From Sphingomonas bacterium (GTDB taxonomy: Bacteria; Pseudomonadota; Alphaproteobacteria; Sphingomonadales; Sphingomonadaceae): a stretch of DNA of 29,328 bases. The stretch is taken from assembly GCA_026785965.1 (NCBI GenBank), contig JAJAYY010000111.1, forward strand, positions 1 to 29,328. The letters run 5' to 3'. A program made the position numbers and the translations under genes. How positions within the stretch are numbered: the stretch's first letter is position 1; each line of letters opens with the position of its first letter. Below, in pieces: positions 1-7,421 of this stretch. Below the pieces are notes generated by a model, which saw nothing but the letters and a program-made list of their open reading frames with translations, made no database searches and had not been told where the DNA came from.

Positions 1-168
1 CCTAAGCCCTGTCCCCTGTGCGGCAAGCCTCCCGTCCCCGAGCACGCCCCGTTCTGCAGCCGCGGCTGCAAGGACCGCGACCAGCTTAAATGGCTCGGCG
101 AGGGCTATCGCATCGCGGGTCCACCGGTACAGGGCGATGGGCTGGACAGCGACGAGCACGGCGGTTAG
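1..168 (+). CDS. yacG: DNA gyrase inhibitor YacG (3' part; start outside window)
   Basis: The first 55 codons in frame 1 encode a small zinc-ribbon protein. A CPLCGK knuckle is followed by FCSRGCKDRDQLKWL, which gives the four cysteines of the YacG zinc site, and the protein ends at the TAG at 166-168. Members of the family are about 60 residues and bind gyrase, inhibiting its DNA-binding activity. Only the initiator and perhaps a few residues are missing upstream. The acidic tail (DSDEHGG) is typical of the disordered YacG C-terminus. tRNA-Phe follows 35 bases downstream on the same strand. The cysteine pattern makes the identification firm. The true start cannot be seen. Confidence 0.9.
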   Translation, partial: PKPCPLCGKPPVPEHAPFCSRGCKDRDQLKWLGEGYRIAGPPVQGDGLDSDEHGG

Positions 169-203
169 GGAGCGCGTCGTCCGCGGGCCCTCGCCCATGG
201 CAT

Positions 204-279
204 GCCCGGGTAGCTCAGTTGGTAGAGCATGCGACTGAAAATCGCAGTGTCGGCGGTTCGACCCCGTCCCCGGGCACCA
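204..279 (+). tRNA. tRNA-Phe (anticodon GAA)
   Basis: This is a complete 76-base cloverleaf. The acceptor arm GCCCGGG (204-210) pairs with CCCGGGC (269-275). The D arm is GCTC/GAGC. The anticodon stem TGCGA/TCGCA encloses loop CTGAAAA with anticodon GAA. The T arm contains GGTTCGACCCC, and the 3' ACCA is encoded in the DNA (276-279). It decodes UUC and UUU. It sits just downstream of yacG and 146 bases before nhaA. No integrase or duplicated 3' end is seen nearby, so nothing suggests use as an attachment site. Confidence 0.97.
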
Positions 280-425
280 CTTCCCCGCTACATTTTGGAC
301 CTCTATCAGCTTGTTCGCGGACGAGCGCCGGATGCTGGACTGACGGTTGCGATGAGGATGATCTCAACCGCGGCTTGCCCTGACATTCGGTTGGACTCGG
401 CGGAGCGCTTCGCTATCGCGGAACG

Positions 426-1631
426 ATGAGTGAGCCCGCCACCTTCCCGCAGCGCGAGCGCGCGGCCGCGTTGTTGCTCGCCGCGGCGGCATTGGCGGCG
501 CTGCTCGCTGCCAATTCGCGCTTCGCCGCTTACTATCTCGGGGTGATCGAAGCTCATGTCGGCCCGGCATTGCCGCGCCTTGGGGTGCCGAGCGTCCATG
601 CCTGGGTCGCCGATGGTCTGATGGCGATCTTTTTCCTGCTCGTCGGGCTCGAGGTGAAGCGCGAATGGATCGAAGGCCGATTGTCGACCCCGGCCGAGCG
701 GCGCCTGCCGATTATCGCCGCGGCGGGGGGAATGGCACTTCCCGCGCTGGTTTACCTTGGCGTGACCGGTTTCGATCCGGATTTGGTGCGCGGCTGGGCG
801 ATTCCGGCGGCGACCGACATCGCCTTCGTGATCGGGATCCTCGCGATCCTCGGCCGCCACGCGCCGCCGTCGATCAAGCTGCTGCTCGTCACGGTCGCGA
901 TCGTCGATGACATTGGCGCGGTGATCATCATTGCCGTGGCCTACACCGCCGATCTAGATGGAGCGGCGCTGGCCGCCGCGCTCGTGCTGACAGGAGCAAT
1001 GGCGGCGATGGGGCAATTCGGGGTGCGCCGCTTGTGGCCGTTTTTAATCGGCTTCGGGCTGCTGTGGCTGCTGGTCCTCGCAAGCGGAATTCACCCGACG
1101 ATCGCCGGGGTGCTGGCGGCGGTGACCGTGCCAATCGCGCGCGGTGAAGCCAGTTCGCCGCTCAAGCGGCTCGAGCATGCGATCGATCCGTGGGTGATGT
1201 TCGGGATCGTCCCACTGTTCGGATTCGTCTCGGCCGGTGTCGCGCTTGGCGGCGGCCTCAGCACGCTCGCCCAACCGCTCCCGCTCGCGGTCCTCCTCGG
1301 CCTGTTCATCGGCAAGCAATTGGGCGTGTCCGGCGCGATCTGGGGCTGCATCCGCTCGGGAATCGCGCCGCTACCGCGCGGCACCACCTGGCGCCATTTA
1401 TGGGGCGCTGCGACCTTGTGCGGGATCGGTTTTACGATGAGCCTGTTTATCGGCGCGTTGGCGTTCCCGGGCGATGCCGCACGAATCGACCAGGCCAAGC
1501 TCGGCACGCTCGCGGGATCATTGCTGTCGGCGCTCTTCGGCTATTGGCTGCTTCGCACCGCGCCTGCAGCGACCCCCGATGCCGAGGACGAAGCCGCAGC
1601 CGCGGACATTTTCGCCTCCGGCCCGAATTAG
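426..1631 (+). CDS. nhaA: Na+/H+ antiporter NhaA
   Basis: This is a 401-residue polytopic inner-membrane protein that exchanges Na+ or Li+ for H+ and so controls pH and salt tolerance. The signature segment TVAIVDDIGAVIII carries the paired aspartates D161-D162, which correspond to the ion-binding Asp163-Asp164 of E. coli NhaA. D131 in ATDIAFVIG is the other conserved transport-site aspartate. The early GLEVKREWIEG loop and the late GIGFTMSLFI helix are also family hallmarks. The length is close to that of E. coli NhaA (388) plus an acidic Ala/Glu-rich C-terminal tail. The ATG at 426 has a GCGGAAC ribosome site. The stop overlaps the convergent anti-sigma gene by four bases (TTAG). The 146 bases between the tRNA and this gene show no other feature. 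Confidence 0.95.
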   Translation: MSEPATFPQRERAAALLLAAAALAALLAANSRFAAYYLGVIEAHVGPALPRLGVPSVHAWVADGLMAIFFLLVGLEVKREWIEGRLSTPAERRLPIIAAAGGMALPALVYLGVTGFDPDLVRGWAIPAATDIAFVIGILAILGRHAPPSIKLLLVTVAIVDDIGAVIIIAVAYTADLDGAALAAALVLTGAMAAMGQFGVRRLWPFLIGFGLLWLLVLASGIHPTIAGVLAAVTVPIARGEASSPLKRLEHAIDPWVMFGIVPLFGFVSAGVALGGGLSTLAQPLPLAVLLGLFIGKQLGVSGAIWGCIRSGIAPLPRGTTWRHLWGAATLCGIGFTMSLFIGALAFPGDAARIDQAKLGTLAGSLLSALFGYWLLRTAPAATPDAEDEAAAADIFASGPN

Positions 1632-2320
1632 CGCCAGCCGTTCGCCTTCGCCGCTTGCTCGCCCGCGGCGTCGAGCAGTTCGCCCGCAATCTTCGCCTCG
1701 ATCAGCCCGGCCAGCCGCAGGTCGCTTCCCGCCGCCATGCGATAATCGCCTTGCCCGCCGCCACCCGCGCCGAACAGGCCCTCAATCCGCCATTTATCGC
1801 CGTCGCGGCACGCCAGGCCGGACTCTGCGGCGCCCTCGAAACTGCGGCACACCGCGCCCGACTGGTCGCGGAAGCTGACGCCAATGCGCGTCGCCGCGCC
1901 ACTTGGGGCCGAAGCGAGCTGCACATTGAGCGCGCGGTCGAGCGCTGGCCCCGCGACCATCTGGCCGTCCTCGATCGCGACCGGCGATTGCTGCCCGCCG
2001 CGTCCGCCAACCACGGCGCCAAGTCCGAGGCCAAGCGCAAGCGTTGCAGCCAGTGCCGCCCATTGCGGGAGCCCGCTGCCGCGAACCGCCCGGCGATCTC
2101 GCGCCGCAGCAAGATCGATCGGCGCGGCGACGATGCGGTCAGGGACCGCAGCCTTCATCACCGGATCGAATGCGCCACGCAGCGTCGCCGCGAGCGAACG
2201 ATGCGCTTCGGCTTGCTCGGCGAGCGCAGGATCGGCCGCGACCCGCCTTTCAACACGGGCTGCGGCGTCACTGTCGAGCTCGCCGTCGAGCCACGCGAAA
2301 AATTCTTCCTCTTCAGTCAC
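1628..2320 (-). CDS. Anti-sigma factor, single-pass membrane protein, partner of the adjacent ECF sigma
   Basis: The protein is about 230 residues. An acidic cytoplasmic N-terminus (TEEEEFFAWLDGELDSDAA) has the DGEL helix common in anti-sigma domains. One hydrophobic segment (WAALAATLALGLGLGAVVGG) lies near residues 80-100, followed by a periplasmic domain with two cysteines (VCRSFEG and LACRDG). No HxxxCxxC zinc motif is present, so this is not a ZAS-type anti-sigma. I chose the GTG at 2318-2320, which overlaps the sigma stop (GTGACTGA) and is preceded by AAAGGA. A TTG 21 bases upstream is the alternative. The overlap implies translational coupling and a 1:1 partnership. The function is inferred from context and topology, and the signal sensed is unknown. 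Confidence 0.82.
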   Translation of the reverse strand: MTEEEEFFAWLDGELDSDAAARVERRVAADPALAEQAEAHRSLAATLRGAFDPVMKAAVPDRIVAAPIDLAAARDRRAVRGSGLPQWAALAATLALGLGLGAVVGGRGGQQSPVAIEDGQMVAGPALDRALNVQLASAPSGAATRIGVSFRDQSGAVCRSFEGAAESGLACRDGDKWRIEGLFGAGGGGQGDYRMAAGSDLRLAGLIEAKIAGELLDAAGEQAAKANGWR

Positions 2321-2825
2321 TCGATTCGTCCTTTTCTCCAAGCACCGCGAGCAGTGCCTTGCGCCCCCGAACCAGCCGGCTCGAGACCGTGCCGATCGGC
2401 AGCTCGAGCGCCTCGGCCGCTTCGCGATAACCCAGCCCGTCGATCAGGATCAGCGCGATCACTTCGCGTTGCTCGACGGGCAATGTCTGCATCGCCGCCA
2501 TCGCCCGCTTCAGGTCGATCGCCGCCTCGGTACCTGGGCGCGGGTCGAACCCCACACCCGCGCCTTCTTCCTCCGGTGCGAACCGAACCGCCTGACGACC
2601 GCGCGCCCGGACCGTGTCGATCCAGTGATTGCGCGCAATCCGGAACATCCACGAATCGAACCGCGTTCCACTCTGCCATTGCCCGGCCGCGCGCATCGCC
2701 CGCTCGGCGGTCCCCTGAACCAGATCGTCGGCATCGGCCGCGTTGCGGCACAGCGCGAACGCGAAGCGCCGCAACCGCGGCCAATGCTGACGCAGTTCTC
2801 GCTCGAACTCGATCGTGGAAGCCAT
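2313..2825 (-). CDS. ECF-family RNA polymerase sigma factor
   Basis: The protein is 170 residues with only regions sigma2 and sigma4. Sigma2 (about residues 12-75) contains RNAADADDLVQGTAERA and the -10-reading DSWMFRIARNHWID. Sigma4 (about 110-165) contains LPVEQREVIALILIDGLGYREAA and the recognition helix PIGTVSSRLVRGRKAL. The ATG at 2825 is preceded by GAGGT. An extra linker rich in Glu and Gly (PEEEGAGVGFDPRPGTE) separates the two domains. The gene is the first of a two-gene operon with its anti-sigma and is divergent from the S8 protease. The intervening promoter palindrome suggests autoregulation. The exact ECF group cannot be assigned by eye. Confidence 0.93.
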   Translation of the reverse strand: MASTIEFERELRQHWPRLRRFAFALCRNAADADDLVQGTAERAMRAAGQWQSGTRFDSWMFRIARNHWIDTVRARGRQAVRFAPEEEGAGVGFDPRPGTEAAIDLKRAMAAMQTLPVEQREVIALILIDGLGYREAAEALELPIGTVSSRLVRGRKALLAVLGEKDESSD

Positions 2826-2836
2826 GGCACCTCATA

Positions 2837-2869
2837 GGGATGAAACGAGCGTCGTCATTCGTTTCATCC
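2837..2869. promoter_or_regulatory. Divergent ECF-type promoter palindrome
   Basis: A perfect inverted repeat has 11-base arms GGATGAAACGA (2838-2848) and TCGTTTCATCC (2859-2869) around a 10-base spacer. Read on either strand it gives a -35-like GGATGAAAC element and a -10-like CGTT whose first bases are 20 apart (A2840 to C2860 on plus, 2867 to 2847 on minus). The plus-strand reading would start transcription about 25 bases before the protease ATG. The minus-strand reading would start about 12 bases before the sigma ATG. The same element with the same spacing recurs at 4258-4284. The promoter role is inferred; the repeat itself is seen directly. The alternative is an operator for a dimeric regulator. 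Confidence 0.65.
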
Positions 2870-2895
2870 TCAAGCGTTAGATAAAAGGAAATTGC

Positions 2896-4245
2896 ATGAC
2901 CACCCGCCTGTCGACCACAATTGCCGCCACGGCGGCGTTGCTTGCCGCCGTTCCGGCTGCGGCGCAGCTATTGCCGGGAACAGGCCGAACGGTCGGAGGA
3001 ACCGTAGGCGGCGTGATCCGGGCAGTTGACGGTGTTGCCCGCCCGGTGCTCGGCGCCGCAGACGGTGATGTCGCCGCCGACGCCGAGCGGGACGAACTGG
3101 TCGGCGGCGCGTTCGATCGCATTGCCAGCCTGAGTTCTTCGGTGGCGGCGAGTTCGGCGGCACTGCTCGAGCTTCGCGAGTTGCGCCTCAATTTGCTGAT
3201 CAACGCGCACCATGCCGAACTCGATCGCGATGATGCCGGAAATCCGGTGCGGCGCGATCGGCTTGTGATGGTCGATCCCGATGCCGCGAGCCTTGGCCTG
3301 GCCGCGCGCGCCGGATTTCGCTTGCTCAGCGACCAGCGCGATCCCGAACTCGGGCTGCGCCTGGTCACACTTGCGGTTCCGGCACGGATGGGCCCGCGCA
3401 AGGCACTCGCAACGCTTCGTCGCGCGGCACCGGGGCTCGAGGTCGATTTCGATCATATCTATGAACCCGCCGGCGGAGCATTGTCGCCGACCGCGGCGGT
3501 GCTGGCGACCGGCGCCGCGGGGCTGGCCACCAACGCCAGGATCGCGATGATCGACGGCGGAGTCGCGTCCCACCCGTCGCTGGCGCGCGCCGCGATTGAG
3601 CAGAAGGGCTTTTCCGGTCCAGCGTCGGCGACCGGCCATGGCACCGCGATCGCGTCATTGCTGGTCGGCGATCAGGGCCGTTTCAGCGGCGCGGCGCGCG
3701 GCGCGAGCCTGTTCGTGGGCGACGTCTATGGCGGCAACCCTGCCGCCGGATCGGCTTCAACCATCGTCCAGGCATTGGGCTGGGCGGCGTCGAAGCGTCC
3801 GCGCCTGATCACCTTGAGCCTGGTCGGCCCTCCCAATCACGCGATCAAGCGTGCCGTCACGGCGCTGCGAGCACGCGGCATCATGCTTGTCGCTGCGGTC
3901 GGTAATGACGGCCCCGCCGCGCCGCCGCAATATCCGGCGAGCTATGACGGCGTGATCGCGGTCACCGCGGTCGACGCACGTGGCAGGGCGCTGATCGAGG
4001 CCGGTCGCGCCCGCCACCTAGATTTCGCCGCGCCCGGCGCAGACCTTGCCGCTGCGCTGCCAGGCACGGGCTATGCCAAGGTCCGCGGCACCAGCTTCGC
4101 GGCCCCGCTCGCCGCCGCCCGGCTTGCCGCCACCGGCTCGGTCGCACGCCTTTCCGCCGAAGCCCGCCCCGGCAAAGGCAAGGTCGGCCGCGGAATCGTG
4201 TGCGGTGAGTGCCGGATCGACCCCCGTACCGTCGGCGCGAAATAA
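2896..4245 (+). CDS. Secreted subtilisin-like (S8 family) serine protease
   Basis: The 449-residue protein has an N-terminal signal peptide (TIAATAALLAAVPAAAQ). Residues about 24-200 form a Gly/Val-rich then helical prodomain-like region. The subtilase core follows: catalytic Asp220 in IAMIDGGV, His248 in GHGTAIASL, oxyanion Asn337 in VGNDG and Ser400 in GTSFAAPLA. The order and spacing D-H-N-S are those of S8 proteases. The core is short (about 225 residues) compared with secreted subtilisins. AAAGGAAA precedes the ATG. It is divergent from the ECF sigma gene and shares its promoter palindrome, so it is probably a target of that sigma. It should act in the periplasm, at the surface or outside the cell. 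The substrate is unknown; cleavage of the neighbouring Ser/Gly protein or of the anti-sigma is only a guess. Confidence 0.9.
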   Translation: MTTRLSTTIAATAALLAAVPAAAQLLPGTGRTVGGTVGGVIRAVDGVARPVLGAADGDVAADAERDELVGGAFDRIASLSSSVAASSAALLELRELRLNLLINAHHAELDRDDAGNPVRRDRLVMVDPDAASLGLAARAGFRLLSDQRDPELGLRLVTLAVPARMGPRKALATLRRAAPGLEVDFDHIYEPAGGALSPTAAVLATGAAGLATNARIAMIDGGVASHPSLARAAIEQKGFSGPASATGHGTAIASLLVGDQGRFSGAARGASLFVGDVYGGNPAAGSASTIVQALGWAASKRPRLITLSLVGPPNHAIKRAVTALRARGIMLVAAVGNDGPAAPPQYPASYDGVIAVTAVDARGRALIEAGRARHLDFAAPGADLAAALPGTGYAKVRGTSFAAPLAAARLAATGSVARLSAEARPGKGKVGRGIVCGECRIDPRTVGAK

Positions 4246-4257
4246 TTTGGTGTCGCC

Positions 4258-4284
4258 GGGATGAAGCGCAAGAGCGGGGTCGTT
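4258..4284 (+). promoter_or_regulatory. ECF-type promoter matching the sigma/protease palindrome
   Basis: GGGATGAAGCG (4258-4268) is followed by CGTT at 4281-4284. The A of ATGAA (4261) and the C of CGTT (4281) are 20 bases apart, exactly as in both orientations of the 2837-2869 palindrome. It also continues with a TCAT-like tail (CGTTGTCAT). Transcription would begin near 4291, giving a leader of about 40 bases before the ATG at 4331. The match of sequence and spacing is seen directly. Recognition by the nearby ECF sigma is inferred. Confidence 0.6.
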
Positions 4285-4294
4285 GTCATGGTGA

Positions 4295-4313
4295 AGGGGC
4301 ACAAGTCGCCCCT
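4295..4313 (+). other. Leader hairpin before the Ser/Gly-rich gene
   Basis: AGGGGC (4295-4300) and GCCCCT (4308-4313) form a six-base stem with loop ACAAGTC. It lies between the inferred transcription start and the GGAG ribosome site at 4320-4323. There is no U-run, so it is not a terminator. It could stabilise the 5' end of the message. Confidence 0.35.
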
Positions 4314-4330
4314 CCATTTCGGAGATTGAC

Positions 4331-4954
4331 ATGAAGACCATCATCGCTCTTTCGATTGTCGCGGCGGCAACCGCCGTCCCCGCCCAGGCCCAACTTCTTG
4401 GCCAGGTCGGCGGGGTAGTCAGCGGCGCTACCAACGGCAGCCTCGGCGGTAGCGGCAGCCTCGGCGGGTCGCTTGGCGGCGCGCTTGGCGGCGGCGCCAG
4501 CAACGGCCTCGGCTCGCTCAGCGGAAGCGTCGAGCGCACGGTCAGCGGAAGCGTCTCGTCGACGCGCTCGGTCGATACCCGCAGCGGATCAGCAAGCGGC
4601 AGCCTCGGCCTCGCCGGCACCGTCGATGGCGCCACCCAAGGCCTCGCTGGAAGTGTCAGCGGCAGCGGCAATGCCGGCGGCAGCGCGCAGCTGATCGGAA
4701 CCGACGCGATCCGATCGACCGTCGGATCGGTGCGTGACCGCGCCACGTCGACCGTCGGCGCGGCGCGTGACCGCGCCACGTCGATCGTCGGCGCGGCGCG
4801 TGACCGCGCCACCACGGCCGCTACCAACCTTCGCAACCGCACCACCGCGCTTGCAGGGTCGGCAAGCGGCGCCGCGAGCGGCTCAGCCAGCGGTTCGGTG
4901 AACGGTTCGGCCAACGGTTCGGCCAATGGTTCGGCGGGCGCCAGCAACGACTAA
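4331..4954 (+). CDS. Secreted Ser/Gly/Ala-rich low-complexity repeat protein
   Basis: The 207-residue protein has a clear signal peptide (MKTIIALSIVAAATAVPAQA) followed by QLLGQVGGVV. The mature part is low-complexity: Gly/Ser stretches (SLGGSGSLGGSLGGALGGG), then three 11-residue repeats of the form S(T/I)VG(A/S)(A/V)RDRAT at about 129-161, then a C-terminal NGSANGSANGSAG run. No catalytic motif or cysteine is seen. The mature N-terminus resembles that of the upstream S8 protease (QLL then Gly/Val-rich), which hints at common processing or targeting. GGAG precedes the ATG and an ECF-type promoter lies upstream. The function is unknown; a structural, surface or matrix protein is plausible. 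The codon use and GC are like the neighbours. Confidence 0.78.
   Translation: MKTIIALSIVAAATAVPAQAQLLGQVGGVVSGATNGSLGGSGSLGGSLGGALGGGASNGLGSLSGSVERTVSGSVSSTRSVDTRSGSASGSLGLAGTVDGATQGLAGSVSGSGNAGGSAQLIGTDAIRSTVGSVRDRATSTVGAARDRATSIVGAARDRATTAATNLRNRTTALAGSASGAASGSASGSVNGSANGSANGSAGASND
4715..4813 (+). repeat. Three 33-bp in-frame tandem repeats
   Basis: Three 33-base units start at 4715, 4748 and 4781. Each carries GTGACCGCGCCAC at the same phase (the GAC codons are at 4736, 4769 and 4802). The units encode STVGSVRDRAT, STVGAARDRAT and SIVGAARDRAT. Units 2 and 3 are nearly identical at DNA level and unit 1 is more diverged, which suggests recent expansion. They lie wholly within the Ser/Gly-rich gene. 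Confidence 0.9.
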
Positions 4955-4972
4955 CCTTCCCAGTCCCCAGCC

Positions 4973-5009
4973 CGGGCCCGTCCCCTTCCTTCTGGGGGCG
5001 GGCCCGTTC
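4973..5009 (+). terminator. Strong GC hairpin after the Ser/Gly-rich gene
   Basis: CGGGCCCGTCCCC (4973-4985) pairs with GGGGGCGGGCCCG (4994-5006) through 13 positions including one G-U, with loop TTCCTTCT. It begins 18 bases after the stop codon. Only TT follows, so the U-tract is poor, but the stem is very stable. It separates the ECF-controlled cluster from the DUF885 gene. Confidence 0.6.
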
Positions 5010-5092
5010 GCATGTCTGGCCCCGGCGAACGGTTGACGCGCCTTCTACCTCGCCCGATGATTGCGCGACACTTATCCGCCCGAGGGGTCGCC

Positions 5093-6391
5093 ATGTTCCG
5101 CCTGAAATTCGCCATCCTGCTGCTCGCCGCGTCGACCGCCGCCTGCACCCCGCAACAGACGACGCCCCCAGCCGGCGCCCTCAACACGATTGCGCGCGAC
5201 TATGTTAAGCTCAGCCTGACCATCGGCGAGAAGGAGGAGGGCTATATTGACGCTTATTATGGCCCACCCGAACTTCAGGCGGCGGCCAAGGCCGATGCCC
5301 CCAAGCAAAATCTCGACCAATTGTTCGCTCGTACAGAGGCGTTGCGCGCCCGTGCCGCCGCGTTCGAGAAAGGCGATTCGCTCGACGCTCGCCGTGCCAA
5401 ATTCCTCGTCGCCCAGTTGACCGCCGCCGCGACCCGGCTGCGCATGATGCGCGGCGAGAAATTGTCGTTCGAGGACGAAGCGCAGGGTCTGTTCGGGGTG
5501 CGCCCGCAACTCGTCCCGCTGGCGAGCCTCGACCCGATCTTGGTCAAGATCGAGACGCTGGTCCCCGGCGAAGGCCCGTTGGCCGATCGCGTCGATGCCT
5601 ATCAAAACCGCTTCAACATTCCGACCGCCAAGCTGAAACCGGTGTTCGATGCCGCGATCGCCGAGTGCAAGCGGCGCACGCTTGAGCATATCGCGCTTCC
5701 CAAAAGCGAGTCGTTCGCCATGGCGTTCGTCACCGGCAAAAGCTGGAGCGGCTATAATTATTACCAGGGCAAGGCGCACAGCAAGATCGAGATCAACACC
5801 GACTTGCCGATCCGCATGAGCCGCGCGATCGACCTCGGCTGTCACGAGGGATATCCCGGCCACCATGTGCTCAATGCCTTGCTCGAACAGAAGTTGGTGC
5901 AGGATAAGGGCTGGGTCGAGTATAGCGTCTACCCGCTTTACTCGCCGCAATCGCTGATCGCGGAGGGATCGGCCAATTATGGCATCGAGCTTGCCTTCCC
6001 GGGCAATGAAGCGACCGCGTTCGAGCAGCGGGTGCTGTATCCGGCGGCAGGGCTTGACCCGGCGCTCGCCGGGACGTTTGGCGAACTCCAAAAGGCGCTG
6101 CTGGCGCTGGCCGGGGCACGGCTGACGATCGCCCGCGAGCTGATCAATGGCAAGATCGACGAAGCCGAGGCAGTACGGCTGACCCAGCGCTACAAATTGG
6201 TCTCGGCCGAGCGGGCCAAGAAGGACATCGACTTCATTCGCCAATATCGCAGTTATGTGATCAATTACGGTCTCGGGCTCGACATGGTCCGCGCCTCGGT
6301 CGAGCGCGCCGGATCAACCCCCGCCGCGCGCTGGAAGCGGATGGAAGCGATCATCAGCGAACCGACCTTGCCAAGCGACCTCGCCAGCTAA
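5093..6391 (+). CDS. DUF885-family lipoprotein, putative zinc metallopeptidase
   Basis: The 432-residue protein starts at the ATG at 5093, which has GAGGGG upstream and opens a lipoprotein signal (FRLKFAILLLAASTAAC; lipobox ASTAAC, acylated Cys near residue 18). An upstream in-frame ATG at 5012 would bury the signal and was rejected. The metal motif of DUF885 is present as HEGYPGHH at about residues 251-258, and EGSANYG further on supplies a likely third-ligand glutamate. Family members are envelope or cytosolic proteins related to carboxypeptidase-like gluzincins. The biochemical substrate is not established. The gene is alone between the hairpin at 4973 and the convergent TonB-C-type gene. 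Confidence 0.85.
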   Translation: MFRLKFAILLLAASTAACTPQQTTPPAGALNTIARDYVKLSLTIGEKEEGYIDAYYGPPELQAAAKADAPKQNLDQLFARTEALRARAAAFEKGDSLDARRAKFLVAQLTAAATRLRMMRGEKLSFEDEAQGLFGVRPQLVPLASLDPILVKIETLVPGEGPLADRVDAYQNRFNIPTAKLKPVFDAAIAECKRRTLEHIALPKSESFAMAFVTGKSWSGYNYYQGKAHSKIEINTDLPIRMSRAIDLGCHEGYPGHHVLNALLEQKLVQDKGWVEYSVYPLYSPQSLIAEGSANYGIELAFPGNEATAFEQRVLYPAAGLDPALAGTFGELQKALLALAGARLTIARELINGKIDEAEAVRLTQRYKLVSAERAKKDIDFIRQYRSYVINYGLGLDMVRASVERAGSTPAARWKRMEAIISEPTLPSDLAS

Positions 6392-6393
6392 AG

Positions 6394-6410
6394 CCCATCC
6401 TTCAGATGGG
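6394..6410. terminator. Small hairpin between two convergent genes
   Basis: CCCATC (6394-6399) and GATGGG (6405-6410) form a six-base stem with loop CTTCA in the 33-base gap between the DUF885 stop and the TonB-C reading frame. On the minus strand it is followed by CTTT. It may act as a weak bidirectional terminator. The stem is short, so confidence is low. Confidence 0.35.
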
Positions 6411-6424
6411 GGCGGTCTTTCACT

Positions 6425-7362
6425 TTAGCGCGGAACAACGAAGCGCGTCGTTATCGTATAATAACTCGGCACCTTGGTGCCGTCGGCGAGCTCGGCGGGC
6501 GCGAATTTCGCGCGCGTGGAAAACGCACCGCAAACCGCTTTTTCGAACGCGGGCGCATCCACATGCGTCAGGCTGGTGCATTTGGTGACCTTGCCGCTGG
6601 CATCGACCAGCAAGCGCGCTTCGACCACCGACTCCTGATTCTGATAAGCATCGCCAGCGGAAAGTCATCGGCGGTGAACCAGCGTTGCGGACCAGGCGCC
6701 CATGCCGGGCGCACGATTTTCGCTTCAATCTCGGGATTGACGCCCCATCCCTTGAGCTGATGGCGAGTGCATTCGCTGAGCATCTTGATCGGGCGTCCAA
6801 GCGAACCCGTTTCGAGAATCACCGGTCGATTGTTGCGGGCGATGATCTCGACCGCCGTGACCTTGGCCGTTTGCGCATCACGCTCGGCCTCCTCGGACGT
6901 GCGTTTGGCAAGATCGATCGGCGCTGGGCGCTCGCCGGATTGAGCGGCAAGCATAGCCTTCTTCAACTTCTGGGGGACCGGTCCCTTCAACTCGATTATC
7001 GGAAGGAAATCGACCCGCGACCACAGCACGGCCGGATCCTTATGCGCCTTCGACTTCGCCGGAAGGCCGTCTTCGAACTTGAGGTTGTCGCCCGGAAGGA
7101 ATCGAGCCGACACAGTTTCCTTGCGGATCGACGGCTTGAGCGTGTCGCCAATTGCGACCATGCTCAATCCTGAAGTTGGCGATGCTCGCTCAAACAACAA
7201 CACTGTCGGCTTGGCCGGATCGCCGAACGTGCGAATCAGTCGGCAACTATTCTCGCCATAATCGAGCACCCAATTGCTCGCCGGGCGCAAGCGCAATGGC
7301 TCAGAAGCGGCCAACAGCAACGGCGCAGCAGCAAGGCAAGCGACGATCGATTTCAAACGCAT
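6425..7362 (-). pseudogene. Secreted TonB C-terminal-domain protein, interrupted by a frameshift
   Basis: Read from the ATG at 7362 (GGGGG ribosome site, signal peptide LKSIVACLAAAPLLLAA), the protein runs normally to DDFPLAM near 6660 and then turns into Arg/Ser-rich nonsense that stops at 6568. Shifting frame at that point restores the sense sequence DAYQNQESVVEARLLVDASGKVTKC and continues to the TAA at 6425. This C-terminal part is a TonB-C-type domain (VDASGKV, a cysteine pair, TRFVVPR). Adding back one base gives an intact protein of about 312 residues. The break lies within about 6655-6668. It is either a real inactivating deletion or a sequencing error. The N-terminal half (DYGENSCRLIRTFG, ILFERAS-like) is a family-typical secreted domain of unknown role. 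Confidence 0.8.
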
Positions 7363-7421
7363 AACAAATCCCCCTGACATTCAGCCCAGGGTAAGTGGAT
7401 GCAACTTCGCTTTTCCAGCCG

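Noticed and set aside
204..279. tRNA-Phe as an integration site of a mobile element
   Set aside because: No integrase, no duplicated tRNA 3' end and no compositional break are seen downstream.
90..383. Open frame across the yacG end and tRNA-Phe
   Set aside because: It crosses a complete tRNA and overlaps yacG in another frame, with no ribosome site or recognisable protein.
2837..2869. General-stress (EcfG-type) promoter of alphaproteobacteria
   Set aside because: The EcfG -35 core GGAAC is absent. The element reads GGATGAAAC, and the local sigma/anti-sigma pair is a simpler candidate.
4715..4813. 33-bp repeats considered as a CRISPR array
   Set aside because: The units are contiguous with no unique spacers, keep the reading frame and lie inside a coding gene. 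No cas genes are present.
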